Numbered from the stretch's first letter, positions 12,610 through 31,070 are shown. The stretch: DNA of 60,000 nucleotides from Lineus longissimus (GCF_910592395.1 NC_088321.1:498001-558000); one strand, 5' to 3'. Made by a program: numbers and translations. The notes: generated by a model not told the origin, from the letters alone.

Positions 12610-13900
12610 CCTGAAAAATATGGTTTTTATTGCAGGCGTGTAGGTGCATGCAACGTTCGACAGTCCAGGAGATCTACAGGCCCTTTTCAAATAAGACAAA
12701 TCAGCGGCACTACTGCAGGATCCCTTACAAAAAGTATAAACCCTAACCCTAACCCTAACCCTTGACAATACATAAAAATGTTTTGTAAGGGATCCTGCAG
12801 TCAAGCCAAATCAGTGACAAAACAAGTCAAATACGCACACTCAGAACACATCAGAAGGCCCAAGCGGAGTTTGGGCAATGCCCGAGACACGGCGATCGGG
12901 TCAACGCCAAAACAAACTTTTTGAATTCGTCTCTCATTCATCATGATCTGATGATCTCATGGACACGAAGTTGACAGCAAACTACCTGACGTCTTAGTCA
13001 TCTCAAAGCTCTATTGACAGTATCCTCCCTGCCATCAACCATGCCAACAACAACACATGCCTAAACGCCAAAACAGGCAAATAGAACACATAAGTCACAC
13101 AGTACATTTTGTACACAAATGTACAACGACCAGTCAACCAGTCTACCAAACATGGCGGCCCAATTCGAGAAAAATTTCTCCCATTCGGGCTCGTTTTTAC
13201 CACTTTTCTCTTAGATATACGCAAAGAAATAACTACTTACGTATCCCATAGTATTAAGGGACGAAAATGAACCCGTGTTCTGCTCTTTTGCGCCGATAAA
13301 TTAGTCTAATTACCGAGAAAACAGTCAATGAATCGGCAAAAATTGTTCGACCGAGATGTGGCAAAACGTGATTTCATGACCACGGTGCCGTTTTCTGGGA
13401 TTGCTTGGAGTTGGCCCCAGCCGTCGATTTGCAGCTTGCAAGTCCCGGATGTATATTCATGCGATGACACGTGTATGGTCTCATTGGGGAGTTTGTTTGT
13501 ATTCATGCGCGGCCAAGCCCTAACCGTAGTTTCTAAAAGATCATTGATTTCTTGGTTCTCACAGTACGCCAGTGCTGATTTAGCAGTTGTTTTGGCAAAG
13601 AAATGTTTTTTGGAGTTTCTGAAACCTAGAGCACTACTCAATAGGCAGCTAACAAGAAACTACGCATTTTACTGTTGTTGCCGACGTATGTGTACACTGA
13701 ACTTGGGATGTGCGTCGGCCCCGTGTTGAAATGCCGTCTACATGTAACATAGAAAACCAAGACAGTCAATCAGTACATTTATTTTCAATCTGTTGCTGCA
13801 TCGATGATACAGATGTGAGGACAAAATCACAACCAGCAGCAGGGCCTACTCCACCTATACAAACATTATAATGTTTGATTTTGTCCTCCGGTGGCTGATT
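12610..13900. other. Region between the zinc finger gene and the protease gene
   Basis: Holds the telomeric hairpin and likely the upstream leader and promoter of the zinc finger gene (an ACATGGCGGCC YY1-like site near 13151). An open minus-strand stretch at 13306-13620 behind an acceptor-like CTAGGTTTCAG has no recognisable domain or partner exons. Confidence 0.35.
12712..12801. repeat. Perfect 21-bp inverted repeat enclosing four telomeric repeats
   Basis: Arms 12712-12732 (ACTGCAGGATCCCTTACAAA plus one base) and 12781-12801 are exact reverse complements. The 48-base loop carries (AACCCT)x4 at 12739-12762, the metazoan telomere hexamer. Confidence 0.9.
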
Positions 13901-13907
13901 GTGAGTT

Positions 13908-16072
13908 CTATGCTCTATTCTCCTCAATCCAGTCCAGGAAATGACTGACCCTTGTCAGGACGGATGGCGCATCAACTGCCTGTGAACAGGTAGCGGCCCA
14001 TGACACAATACCTTCGAGGACTTGTTGGTCGCCATGGGGACAGATTATACCCCCTCCCGAATCACCCTGCAATTAAAATAAGGGCTGAAATAAGGGATTA
14101 TGCACCATGATGTGAAGAACAAGGCGTCTACCTACTCTAAAATGGAAATGCATCCCAACTAATACGGTGAAAGATTGACCGAACCTTGAACAAAATATGT
14201 CCCAACGTCGTGGGGTGAAAATTCGTCCTAACCTTGGATGAAAATGTGTCCTACTCATAGAATAAATATTCATCCTTTCTATCATTAGCAGACGACAATT
14301 ACCCACCGAGCAAATGTTCCCTGGGCTTCCCAGGATGCAGACATTGTTGGCCCTTATTGGGTACTTCATCTTGTAGGCATAATAGCAGACGCTACTGTCA
14401 GCCGTCATGACTTGGGTGTAGTAGAGATACCGACCATTAGCTGCAAAGGAAGTGTTGACTGTAATTCATTAATGATTTCCTAAGACAATGTCACAACCAT
14501 CACTAATCACTGTAATCGACTGTTACAAATAGGTCAAATATTTGCCAGTCTAGTCATAGTCCCTTTAATAAAATCAAAATTAAATAGTTTTCCTCTGTCA
14601 AGTAATATTGTTTCCGATCTACCTTTGATATTCATACATCTTAAACCTTTATGCAGTCCATTTCGTCATCCTGATTGTCTTTCCTCAATATCAATGTACC
14701 GTGTCATAGGACAAGGCCGATCCACTGCGACCGGAGTGTAATTCTTGGTTGGTGAGAAACATTTTCAATATTAACTACCTTTATCCCATGCACCTCCAGT
14801 AGCACCATACCCCGAGGCCACACACAGCGTGTCATCAGGGGAGTTGTCATCCTTGTCCATAGGTAGCGCCACCGGTCTTGCAGGTATCATGGGGTCAATC
14901 CGCCTATCAATCTTCAAAATAGCAATGTCGTTTCCTGAAAATAATGGGAGACCGAAACTCCAAAATGGGATGGTTATGTCGTAATGAGCACAACCAAGTT
15001 GTCCAATCAAGACTCACCATATTTTTGTTGTCCAGCAGGCGAATAGCCTGTGCCACTCTTCAGCACCAATAGCAGCATTTTGCCGTCCAATATACTTGGG
15101 TTTGCAATTTAAGCCACTTTCAATGAATACGACAGGAGCAATGTTGGTGTAAGACAGCGGCAACAGCACCTGGCCGATTTGACAGGTCCCAGTTTTACCG
15201 TAAATTCTATCACTGCGTTTCGATCAAACTGTTTGGTGTTACCTGAGCTCCAACTTTCGCCGCGCTTGTATCCAGGATGGACGGTGATTTTAGTAATGTT
15301 GTAGATATGGCTGTTGTCCGCTTTGATTATCACCCGGGAACTGTACGCGATGCGTCTGAGGTCAGTGTCACCGGCAATGACCCGCCATCTGGAGGCGTCT
15401 TTGTCGCTGAAATTAATCAAAGGGTTATCAGGCTTATTGTCGACGGAGTATAACTGGTCGACAGAAAACGCACGTTTTCCGTAAACATAATCCGGTTGAC
15501 ATGAAAGCATGGCAGATTGAAGCTTCAAATCAAACGTGCTGGACGCATACATTCATCCATCAAACTGGGATGGATTGCCCTCCCTTTCCAGACGGACTTA
15601 CTCTTTGTGAAGATGGTGGCACTTCTCAACTCTAAAACAGTTATGATTGGGTTCAACTAAATATCCATCCATCAAACTTGGATGGATTGCTTTCCCTTTC
15701 CAGACGGACTTACTCTTTGAAGCAGTGAGCTGCTGTGACGATGGTCGTGCTGTCGATGAGGCTGCCTCCACACTTGAATATGATCGGGTTTAGCAGAGCC
15801 ACCTGGTGTGGGAACTGCCCTCTCTTGGCAAGATTCCCCTGCTTGATGCGAAAAGTCCCTAAAATTGAAAAAAAATTAAGATCATGTGCCAGTCATCCAA
15901 ATCGGTCTTTCGAAGACAAAGTCACAACCAGCGTACTTCAGAGGATGCTGGCGACAAAGGGGTTGTTAAGTGCAATTGCGAAATTCTCGGCATGAAGTAA
16001 CTTACCATCAAACCCCTCCACGCAAAATATTGCGAAGACCAAAAAAAGGCCAAGGAGAAGAATCGAAGACAT
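13908..16072 (-). CDS. Secreted trypsin-fold (S1 family) serine protease, 274 aa
   Basis: Exons on the minus strand: 16072-16006, 15858-15714, 15406-15243, 14934-14779, 14440-14307 and 14066-13908. They splice in frame to 274 residues. Residues 1-20 are a hydrophobic signal peptide. Arg26-Ile27 is the likely activation cleavage, with IKQG replacing the usual IVGG. The catalytic triad is complete: His67 in AAHC, Asp128 in NDIAIL and Ser225 in GDSGG. The residue at chymotrypsin position 189 (residue 219) is Asn rather than the Asp of trypsin, and GDSGG is followed by Gly rather than Pro, so cleavage after Lys/Arg is not expected and the true specificity is unknown. The N-terminal propeptide is only a few residues long and there is no accessory domain. 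An in-frame extension upstream of 16072 exists but would bury the signal peptide, so the ATG at 16072 is preferred. A ~54-bp copy of the exon 2 end with its splice donor lies in the next intron. Confidence 0.88.
15554..15719. repeat. Local duplication of a protease exon end and its splice donor
   Basis: About 54 bp at 15554-15607 and 15666-15719 are nearly identical (ATCCATCAAACT, GGATGGATTGC, CAGACGGACTTACTCTTTG). On the minus strand the downstream copy repeats the last bases of exon 2 and the GTAAGT donor. Confidence 0.85.
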
Positions 16073-18170
16073 AATCACGATGATGATGTCCTCAGAGATA
16101 GCGCAACATGAGGAAACACAGAGCGTCGGTCTGTATTGATTAATGCCTATGTGCTCATGTCCGTCCACAATGGAACTATATTTGTTTTTGATAACTGACA
16201 TCAACATCTGCTTTGGGTCCCATCGTCGTCTTATAGGCCTGAAGGCCAAGCATTGGAAAGATTACTGAATAGGTAAATCCACATCAGGGGTTCAAACCCT
16301 TATTCCTAGGTTGTGCCAACTAACCGCCAATCTGCATTGGCCAGAGTTGACAGTGTCCTTGGGTTCAAACCCTCAATCCTAGGATGTGACTGACAACTAA
16401 TCCCCGGCAAGAAGAAGACAATGCCATTGGGACGAGTTTTGATGCTCAATTGACCACGAGATAAGTTGGCGGGAAAGTCACAAAAAAGGGTTTATTCCCG
16501 TTTTAACTGTGTCGCCAGTTCAGACTGTAAATCTTATTCAGGCCGAAAAAGTGCCACTTTCTCTCATAAAACAGTTTATTTTATTAATAAAAAACAAAAT
16601 ATGATCTTTATAGATAATATTTGACACTTACTAGTGGATTTTAAGATGATTGTACGGAGAATTACAAACGCAGCGTAGGGTATCGCGGGCTTTGTGGTGA
16701 TGCGATAGCCTCACAGCAGATTCTTTCCTAATCTACATCCGCGGTACTGCTTTTCAAGATGGTGGCAACTACCTAGTTCCAGAGGCGTTGTAAAGAACGC
16801 AATCAGCGCCTCTAGTGTCAAGATTGGCGTTGGCCGCCACTTCAGCGCCACCCGTGGGGCCTAATGGTATTAGACTAGCATTGGCGACACACTGGCGCCG
16901 ACTACCGCTTGTGTGTGGAGTTGGTGGGCAAATGCGGCTCCTTGGCAAAAAATCATCGATTTAAAACCGATTTTCAGAAAATAGAGGTAAGTGATGCAAA
17001 AAAAACCACATGCGTCTTAAACTTCGATATATAAGGCATAATCTTTGTGATTTTGAGCGTTCAAATCTGCCCCATTTAGGAGAAAACTGTGGGTTTATGT
17101 CAGTGTTGTCAACCGGTTTTTGAGCACATGTGTATGTATTGGTATACAATGTATAGGCTTAGTGCATTTACATATCAGAGCCGTGGCTGCTGATTGGCTC
17201 AAACAGGATATGATTTTTAAGTGTTTTGATGTTGTTTATATTATTTATTTCGTTTTCAATATGTTGTTTACGATTTTCAGCTGCTGTCCTTGAAAGATCA
17301 GAATGGTTGGCATCTGTATTTTTGAAATAGGCCCTAATCATGTTATACGTCCCTTTAGAACGCCGTTCCCGGATATGACGATGGTACGTATTACGCAAAC
17401 TGACATGACATGTCACATGACCTCTAACGTATATCTCCTTAAAGAAAACACTGCGTTGCCGTCATGTCAGTTTGCACAAACTGTATCGTCATACCCGGAT
17501 CCCATGTTCCGTAGTGTCATATAGACAACGTCGCACCTCCTACCAGTTAGAGTTGACCTTCAATGCAAAAAACCTGGACATAGGCACAATAAATAGGCCA
17601 ACCAGAGCCAAAAATAAACAAATGCGCAAACTCGGAACTCGTCAGAAGGTCGGAGCCAACTTCAGACAATGTCATAAGCCGCTGTGACCATTCGTATGAC
17701 TGGTCAGCGCCAAAGTGCACAGATTGGTGGAAGGAGGTAGTTAGCATGATCAGTTAGGCTGTAAATTCTTTCTTAGATGATTGTGGCGACCCATGGTGGC
17801 GCTCAAAGACATGGCGGCTTGACGCGTTCAGAAGAGTAAGGGAAGAAACCGTGTTGGGCACCCTTTTCTTTGCAAAACCGCACCACATCTTATCCACTTA
17901 AAGTCAACATAGGTTCCAAGTCATAAAAACACTTTGCTAAGAAAATGCCAAACCATCCTGAGAAGCACCGTTATAAAAGCATCATAGCGGGTATCCATGG
18001 TAACGGCTCAAATTGTATATCGTTGAATTGTTTTTGTTATTATCCCATCCTTTTGGACACAGCGATATACTGTTGCTCAAAGCGTAGTGTGAATCAGGCC
18101 TGTTGGATCATGGCCGGAAAAAAAGTAATGAACGTCAGGACTTTTCCTATCTCCTGTGGCCACATGTGAT
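16073..18170. other. Intergenic stretch upstream of the protease
   Basis: No supported exon. GGGTTCAAACCC-type tRNA B-box-like blocks followed by an ATCCTAGG-like block occur twice (about 16287-16330 and 16366-16405), suggesting SINE debris. A diverged block shared between about 12805-12915 and 17600-17715 (GCGCAAACTC..., GTCAGAAGG) is another old dispersed repeat. Confidence 0.4.
17368..17498. repeat. Fold-back element with ~40-bp arms
   Basis: CCCGGATATGACGATGG and GCAAACTGACATGAC (17368-17409) are matched in reverse complement at 17461-17498 (GTCATGTCAGTTTGC and TATCGTCATACCCGG). Confidence 0.75.
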
Positions 18171-18181
18171 CAATGTACAAC

Positions 18182-18358
18182 AGACCTCTCTATTACGGAC
18201 ACCCTCAGGGCTGACAAGTACTGTCTTTTAAAGAGAGGTGTCCTGATTAGAGAGGTCAAATTCAATGGAAACAACCACTTAGGGATCAAAAGTAGTGTCC
18301 TTCATAGAGAGGGTGTCCTTAATAGAGAGGTGTCTGCTAAGGAAGGTTCCACTGTACA
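18182..18358. repeat. Dispersed AGAGAGG-type MITE, copy 2 (near full length)
   Basis: Begins ACCTCTCTATTACGGACACC and ends GGTTCCACTGTAC, with internal inverted copies of TCCTTAATAGAGAGGT. This is the best-preserved copy in the window. Confidence 0.8.
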
Positions 18359-18499
18359 GAATTCAGAAAACTTACTGTTGTTCACGATATGTACAACTAC
18401 AATATGTGTCGGTAGAATCACAGAAATTCAATTTTACCCTCCCCTCAGATGAGCAAAGAGCTAAACTCGCTGTCCTGTCCCTCCCTGAGTTCATCCAAC

Positions 18500-19380
18500 C
18501 TATCATTTAGGACCAGGACCTCCAAGTTATGGAGATTAACTCAAGTTTCCATGACGACTGCTTGTAGTTAGTGTCTCGATGGAATCTGAGATGACGGAAG
18601 AGCTATCTTTCTTTGCATGTTTCCGTTTTGGGTTACGGGTGTCATTTTCATTTCTTGGCTGATTTAACCCTTTGGTTCGTGTTCGTGGCGCTTATGAAAT
18701 ATGTGGGAGAATTAGATGTTGTCAGTCCCTGTTGACTTCTCTAGCTTCAACTCAAAGGCAGTAAGCGAACTCTGCAGGATCCCGATGACCCAGTACATTT
18801 TCATATTTGCCATGATCGGGGACCTTGTTTCTGGCCTGCTCTGGACAATGGGTTCACTCTGCCCCTCTTGACTTTATGCCCCTCCAGTTCCAAGATTCAG
18901 TTCGCATGAGATCTTCAGGTGGGCTGCAGAGCTCTTCAGGTGGGCTGAGCTTGTGACACCTATTGTGTTGACGCTGATGAGGACGAAAGTTCCAAGAATT
19001 GTGTCAGGGGTTGATTTGAGGTCATGCCTTATAGGCGTGGGTTTTGTTGATGAAGGAATAAGCAGCGAGGGGGTGGGGGTAAGAGGTGCAGATTCTGTTA
19101 TCCAACATTAATGCCCTTAGAATGAGGTTGATTACGAACCTCAATTTCAACATGTGATCTTCTGGGCGTAGTAATTTAATCAAAAGTACCACACATAATT
19201 GTCGCGTCTGGCAGACACCATGATGCCTGATGGAAACCCTTCAAAGACAAAGTCAAGAACAGACCCAGAGGAAATGTCCAAGCCATAAGCGTGATGAATA
19301 ATCAAAATCGTCCGAAGATATTAAATCAACAGGTCACAGGTCAACTGCTTTCTTTAAATCATCACGGCGTTCATGAATCT
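18500..19380. other. Stretch between MITE copy 2 and the orphan exon
   Basis: I see no supported exon, repeat or RNA gene. Smad4 leader exons could lie here but none can be picked out. Confidence 0.4.
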
Positions 19381-19400
19381 TCTCTCTTTTATCGTTTCAG

Positions 19401-19579
19401 CGCAGCGATCAATAATTGCAAAGTCTGATGAAGGGTTGCCGTGGCAACCAGGCGATGACCTCGAATTGCTCCGAAAGCTAGGACAACGTGAGAGGCATTT
19501 GGAATACATAGCGGAGAAACTCGTTGGTGATCTAACATCAAATACAGTTTGTACTTTGAAGTCAAGTTTCAAAGGATAA
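19401..19579 (+). other. Orphan exon-like open stretch upstream of Smad4
   Basis: Follows a good acceptor (CGTTTCAG, ends 19400) and stays open to a TAA at 19577-19579, coding a hydrophilic, Leu/Glu-rich helix-like peptide (AQRSIIAKSDEGLPW, then LELLRKLGQRERHLEYIAEKL). No partner exon was found and I do not recognise the peptide. It may instead be a Smad4 leader exon. It contains the palindromic X-box-like site GTTGCCGTGGCAAC. Confidence 0.25.
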
Positions 19580-20263
19580 CGCCCAAATCAGATTTACAAC
19601 TGTCTGAACAAATTTATGTCAATGCAGACTTGCGTCGGTCTTTGATCAGATAAATTTATGCGCAAGTTTCATTCAAATTACAATCGTAACAAACTTCATT
19701 TAGAAACGTTGACATTATTGAAATATTCAAATATTTAGATTTTGTTTAATATTGATTTCACGACCTTGAAACAGTGTGCAGTCAACAGTCTTGGCTGGCC
19801 TTGACCTTGACCTAGTTTTTTGGTGAGTCATCCTCGGTGCCTTACGGATGTTTATGAGTGCAATTGACGACTGGATGTTCGCCGAAGTCATTTAGATGAT
19901 TGGATGATTGTATTGATGGTGACGATGCGTCTACGCCCGGACGTTTGTGGCCAATTTGACATAACTGTGGCATCGTTGAAGTAATTTATTTCACGAACGT
20001 CCTTCTGTGATAATTTGATCAAGAGTTTCGTATCTCAAGACAGGATCCTTTAGGAGTGATATATCATTTGAGATTAAAGTTCTTCGCCTTGCCACAGAGC
20101 TGAGGATGAGCAGGGATTGAAATCCCAAGTGCCGGCATCAGTATATAACATTACACGACTTTGAATTGAAAAGCCATCGAGAAAAGTCAAGGAATCTTTA
20201 CATTCAAAAATTCTAGTTCCGCACTTGGCCACTGATGGCGCAATGACGTGAGAACCGGAGTAA

Positions 20264-25850
<5,587 letters not shown>

Positions 25851-25961
25851 ACGGATTGAGACTTTGAAACATAAACTATGTGCTCTGCTGCTCTATAGTC
25901 TTTTTCATCCTACATGAACAATGGTTGGGACTCAGTTAAGGAGCGTTTCAAATTCTGAATT

Positions 25962-26050
25962 AGGTTCTACACGCATTGCCTCATCACACGAATTTGAACC
26001 GAAAAGGCTGTTTGTGGTTAACTGATTGTGACTTTGACTTGAAAGAATGG
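25962..26050 (+). pseudogene. Degenerate copy of the Smad4 stop-codon region
   Basis: GGTTCTACACGCATTGCCTC and the next ~70 bases align with the end of Smad4 exon 10 (GGTTCTACAAGCGATGCCCC, from ~25788), including the ATTGAGACTTTGA block after the stop. The translation starts VLHALPHH. It is preceded by an AG. Confidence 0.5.
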
Positions 26051-27004
26051 TTCATGTTTCTCTCTTCTTTTTCAACCCGGATTCAGTGGGAGGTTCTCCC
26101 ATAACCAAGGGATCTTTACTAAAGATATCAAGTTTTTGAAGGTCACAGGGCTTTGATACTTGCAGTTCTGAGAGGGATAAATATCGACAGTTGATTCTCA
26201 ATTTTTTGCGTCCACATCTGACTGCTGGTCTAAGTGTGTCTGCTTTACCCTAGAGCGCCTCCTGATAGTAATTCTTGAAACTATCATGAAATGAGATTCT
26301 TTGCCGTTGTGGGCGTTAACTTGATAAACTTATAATTTATATTCATGTCATCTTTATGAAATTGAAACCTTTCAAATTAACTTGTAATTTATATTCAAGT
26401 CATCTTAATGAAATTGAAACCTTTCAAATTCACTTACAAATGTCAACGTTTTTAATGAACGATGTCGGCCTTTAATCTAGTGAGTTCACCTGTGAATTAC
26501 AGCAGCAAACATGGAGTTGGGAGTCCACAAAAACGAAAAATTCGCATAAAATTTGTGTACTTATGGCTTGGCGAATATTAGCCAGTTAAATTCAATTTCA
26601 TGTACCGAAATGTTCCTTGTACATATTTACTGTCTTTCCTTTGAAATCCGTAGAAATAGATCCTGCTGACCCCCATGAGGAAAATGGGTTACTCCAGTGA
26701 ATAGAAAAACGTATAGAATTGGGTGAATCCATTTGTTGTTATGGCGATGATAGGTAATAGAAAATAAGTGTTTTTGCATGTGACTTTCATGGATGTTCTT
26801 GTGATCCTCACAATCCTCACAAAATTTCTGCTGTAGACCGAAGGAATTGGTCATAACGTCCAGTCAATACGTGTACTTTATGATATTAAGTAAATACAAT
26901 TGGTTTTAAGCTTTTCATGAAAAGGATATTTTGAGAGATATTTGTGGCATAACAGTTTCATGGCATTGTTAGCGAATCTCTCCTGAAATATCTGAAATAT
27001 TGAA

Positions 27005-27190
27005 TCTGAACCAAGCATCTGCTCAAGAGATGGAGCAGACGACATCTACTGCAAATAAACATCTGTTGTCTGCACAAGAGAGAGCAGACGGCACCTGATG
27101 TAAACAAACCTTGGTCGTCTGCTCAATCTTCGCAGTGTAAATGAAAATGAAATGAAATGAAATGAAATGAAATGAAATGAAATGAAAAGA
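27005..27190. repeat. Short tandem duplication followed by an (ATGAA)n microsatellite
   Basis: Two ~58-bp copies sharing CATCTG, GAGCAGACG and AAACA motifs, then a pentanucleotide run at about 27138-27188. Confidence 0.75.
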
Positions 27191-27479
27191 AACCTACATC
27201 TAGATCAATCTGCCCGTCCTGATGGTTACTGATTATAGTTTGCAAAATATTTCATGAAAAGTTGAACCCTTCTGTGGCCGAGTGACAAGAGAGTAAAACC
27301 AGTGAATTTTTAACAATTTTTGTAAATTTTTTCCTTTTCTAAAAACTTTAAAAATATGACTTATTCGACAATTTGTTAATTATAATGAGATTGTATGCTA
27401 CTTTTTGCATAATAATTGTAAGAAATTATTGATGTTCCTGATTGTGGATGTGATGTCTAAAGTGAAAACAGCAAACCTC

Positions 27480-27560
27480 ATTTGAGACGTTGTCCACCAA
27501 TGGAGAGGTAGTCCACCAATGGAGAGGGTGTCCACCAATGGAGGTTCCACTACAGTTAGG
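27480..27560. repeat. Triplicated GTCCACCAATGGAGAGG and MITE-like end
   Basis: Three tandem copies of GTCCACCAATGGAG followed by GGTTCCACTACAG, which resembles the end of the AGAGAGG MITE. Confidence 0.5.
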
Positions 27561-28703
27561 TTTGGGGTGTCTGTCCCTACTGTGACTTGGGCGGTATGTG
27601 CATGGTATGTTCCCCTGTCGAAAAAACAATCGGGCATTGCCCACTTTAGGAAAAACTCCATCTAAGCAGGTCCCAGCTTCATGATAAGAACACACCATAG
27701 TTGCTTAAAGGCCCAGTATGTCCATGTATACTTAGTTATTATGTAACCTGCCTGCTAGTGCCCTACATTGTTTCTTTGATAAATTCATAAGAAAATTAAA
27801 AAAATCTGAAATGTCAAATTTTGATGGTGTACTTGGCCTTTAAAGTTTTTCTTTGTAATTGGAGGACAACACTTTATCATACTCTCCTGTAAGATATGAA
27901 TTAACAAATATAGATATATATTAATGGTATACCTATTTGATTGTTTGTGTTTTTTATTATGGTGATTATAAAGCAGTGCTTATAAAGTCATTGATTGTGT
28001 GCCTATAATTTACCAATGCAAGTGCCTGGACAAAGGTCGACATGAGTCTAGTATTCGGTCTGCTGCTGTGAGTCCATTTCTAATATCCAGGCGGCCGCAT
28101 TGTGGAAGAGGACCAGTGTGATAAGGACTGGAGATATAGCTGCTGGAACACCATTCGTGAGGGGATCCAGATATTGATATCTTAGGAAAATATAGCGGAC
28201 TTCACCATGGTCTCTGGACCACTAATTACCCAACTCCTAATTCTGGAGAAAAGGAACTTTGTGAATTGTGTCCCGAGCTGTACTATGGAGTAAGAGTATG
28301 AGGAAACCTTTGGTTTTCTGTCAGTAAATGGTAAAACTGCTCGCTGTGGCAGCTTAAGAAGCCAATCGAATTAAAATCAAACCATGAAGGTTGCATGGCC
28401 CCATAGAGAAACTTCCTCGAAAATGTTTGGTCCACTATCCCTTTAATTTTTTAGTGCATTTTCCCTTTAAATCTTTGGACCTTTAATTTTGGGGGAACCC
28501 CCTTAGAAAATATATGATAACTTTCTGAAATGGCAATGAAATTCTATTCTGAGAACGGAAAATGATAGCTATAACTATTTGCCAACGCAACGTCCACAGT
28601 GTCCTGTAGAAGAATATACTGAACAATTGATAATTAAGTATTCAAAGTGGGAAGTCCTATTATCAAGAAGAATTTTGTAACCTGATGGGGAGTCACCAAC
28701 TTG

Positions 28704-28885
28704 TGACGTCATTGTGAATCAGCCTCTATTTAGATCAGACTTTCGACCAATCACGAGCTCTGATTCAGGTCACGTGATTAAAATAGTCATAAAGGGGAAA
28801 TCGTTCACGTCTGAACCTACAAAAAGGTCGGATTTATCCTCATTTTCCTTCATTCAGTGTTAAAATTCGTTTATATATTTGAACG
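28704..28885 (+). promoter_or_regulatory. Probable ZFAND promoter and leader exon ending in a splice donor
   Basis: Perfect CRE TGACGTCA (28704-28711), a CCAAT in GACCAATCACGAG near 28745 and a CACGTG E-box (28771-28776) come just before a pyrimidine-rich stretch and GAACG|GTAAGT, a strong donor whose GT starts at 28886. The next acceptor used would be the one just before the ATG exon at 31087. The linkage is inferred; no transcript was available. Confidence 0.4.
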
Positions 28886-31070
28886 GTAAGTATTTGTCTG
28901 TCGAAGGATGTAAAATTTATCACAGGATTTTTACCAGAGGTGGAATAATCGGCGTCCAAACCCAACAGGATGTATTCTAAAATGACGAAGTCGCCATGTT
29001 TTCTCAGAGTGACGAATACCAGAAGTGCATAACAACAAAGTATTCGGTTTATTTGTCCCTTATAGTCTTATTTTACCCTAAATATACATCTTCATATCAT
29101 ACATTAGATCTCATACTATACAAAAATGTTGTTGAATATCCTTTGTGTGTTTTAGATCTCGAAATATTAGCACTCCAATCCTGATCTCCGGAGCTGAAAT
29201 TTTTTCCATTTTGCAGAATCACTCTAAAACATACATGTACATGAACGTGTACTTCATGTACATGCATGTTTGTGTATTGTGAAGTGTGCATAATGTGTGT
29301 GCATATCAGCTGTTGCCTGACCAGCTGTCATGGCTGTGTGTTCGAGTCCTGTGTGGGCCTGTGCAAACTAGCATAATGAACCCCTATGGTGATTAAAATC
29401 CTTTGTCTAAATATGACCTGGGACACTGGACGGACAGGACCTACACCCGTGCTGCACTGCATGCGTGGCGCTGTGCTTTCTTTCCAAACGTTTTTAAACA
29501 CTACCGGTAGGCCTACAACTAAAACCTTTATCAAAAATAATGCAAGTGAAAGGTTCTGGCTACCGGTAAAAGAAATAAGGAATTATGGAAAAATTTCTTC
29601 TTTTGAGATCTTTTGAATATGATTTATGAAGGGCAGGACCCCCCCTTATCATATTCAGAAAATGAAACTTGGAGGGTTCTACAATATTCATGACCTGTTG
29701 TTAGTCATGATCTGAGTATGGAAGTTCAATGGTCAATTTATCAGTCAGACTGGCACATACTGTTTGTGATTGTCATTGTGTGTCATTGGGGCACTGACCC
29801 ATTGCAAACAAAACAGATGTTCTGTTCAAATCTAGGGCAAGGCGATCATGTCAGGTACAGTTTATGGTTTGACTTATGGGTCAAAAGTAGTACAGAAAAT
29901 CTTTTAGACGAGTTTTCAATCCTCTTGGCAGCTCTACATGCAGATCAATCCTTCAACAAAATCTGCACGTCTATCCTAATGCACATTTCATGATTTTTGA
30001 GTTTGACCTCTCACAAAAAATCTAGGTCAATATCGGGAGGTAGGAATAGTAATTATACTATCTATGTCATGCCATCATGTTTTATAGAAAAGAATGCAGT
30101 AAATTATGTGGTGCTACATCATTTTACATGTAATTTCATTTTGGCACAAACAGCAAGACGTCCCAGACAACAGGTCAGAATTTTCCAGCTGGCAAAACAT
30201 GCTAGATTCCTGTATGAATTACCTTGTACATTTGTAATGTAAGCGACACTCAACTTACTATAAATCAGTCTTGAATTAAAACCACTACCAAGGCAGTAGC
30301 AACACTTTGTCAAAACTTATACTAAAACTGAAACGGGTGAAAAATAACATCTACAAACAGAGTAAAGTGGACCTATGTATAAAGCCGATACACAATCTCC
30401 TTGTACACACATATATGAACCTCTGCTAGTGGGAGACTCAGCCATATAAACATGGTAAGCCGACTAAGCTGGCACAGAGCCAGTTCTTGGAATCGTGGAG
30501 GTATATAATGTAAACATCGAAAGTTCATGGCTGTCATTGCTTTTTGCTTCATGTCCTGAAAATATGTCAACCAATTCTTTTCAAAGTTTTTAAGAAAGAC
30601 ATTGTAGAAGGGACGTCACAATGAATAACAGTAATTGTGTCACCAATAGTAACAGCATGTTGCATCATCATGATGTTGTCATGCAGAAAGCTGAAGCTTC
30701 AAAACTGTCCACTCACTTTTTGACGACGGATTATGTGATTATTGTGAATGGACATGCTCATAAGCAGCTGTACTGACTATTATCGACTGGATCACTAAGG
30801 GTGCGTCAAAGGACAGTCATAGATTTCACCCACCGGTGCGTTCTTATTGATTGGCCAATTCATTGACGTGCTGGCTGCATCAGTGCGCTCGGTGAGATGT
30901 TGGCGTGAGGGTCGAAATGTTATTGAAGTCACTGGTATCTTCAGTCTTGTCACAGTTGCTTTGAACAGTGGCCGTGTGAAACAAACAATCACCCATCATT
31001 AAGACCAGGTGTTTCGATCAACTGTTTGAGTGAAAATTTGAAATATTCTGCATCATTTCTCTTTTCAGTT
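28886..31070. other. Probable first intron of the ZFAND gene
   Basis: No coding exon recognised. Contains a perfect CATGTACATGAA/TTCATGTACATG hairpin (29234-29245 and 29253-29264) and a possible SINE B box GTGTTCGAGTCCTG near 29338. Confidence 0.4.

Noticed and set aside
13306-13729. Overlapping open frames on both strands (111 and 133 codons)
   Set aside because: No recognisable domain on either strand and no compatible neighbouring exons; more likely promoter-proximal sequence.
16287-16405. tRNA genes suggested by GGGTTCAAACCC blocks
   Set aside because: No cloverleaf can be drawn and A boxes are misplaced; at best SINE remnants.
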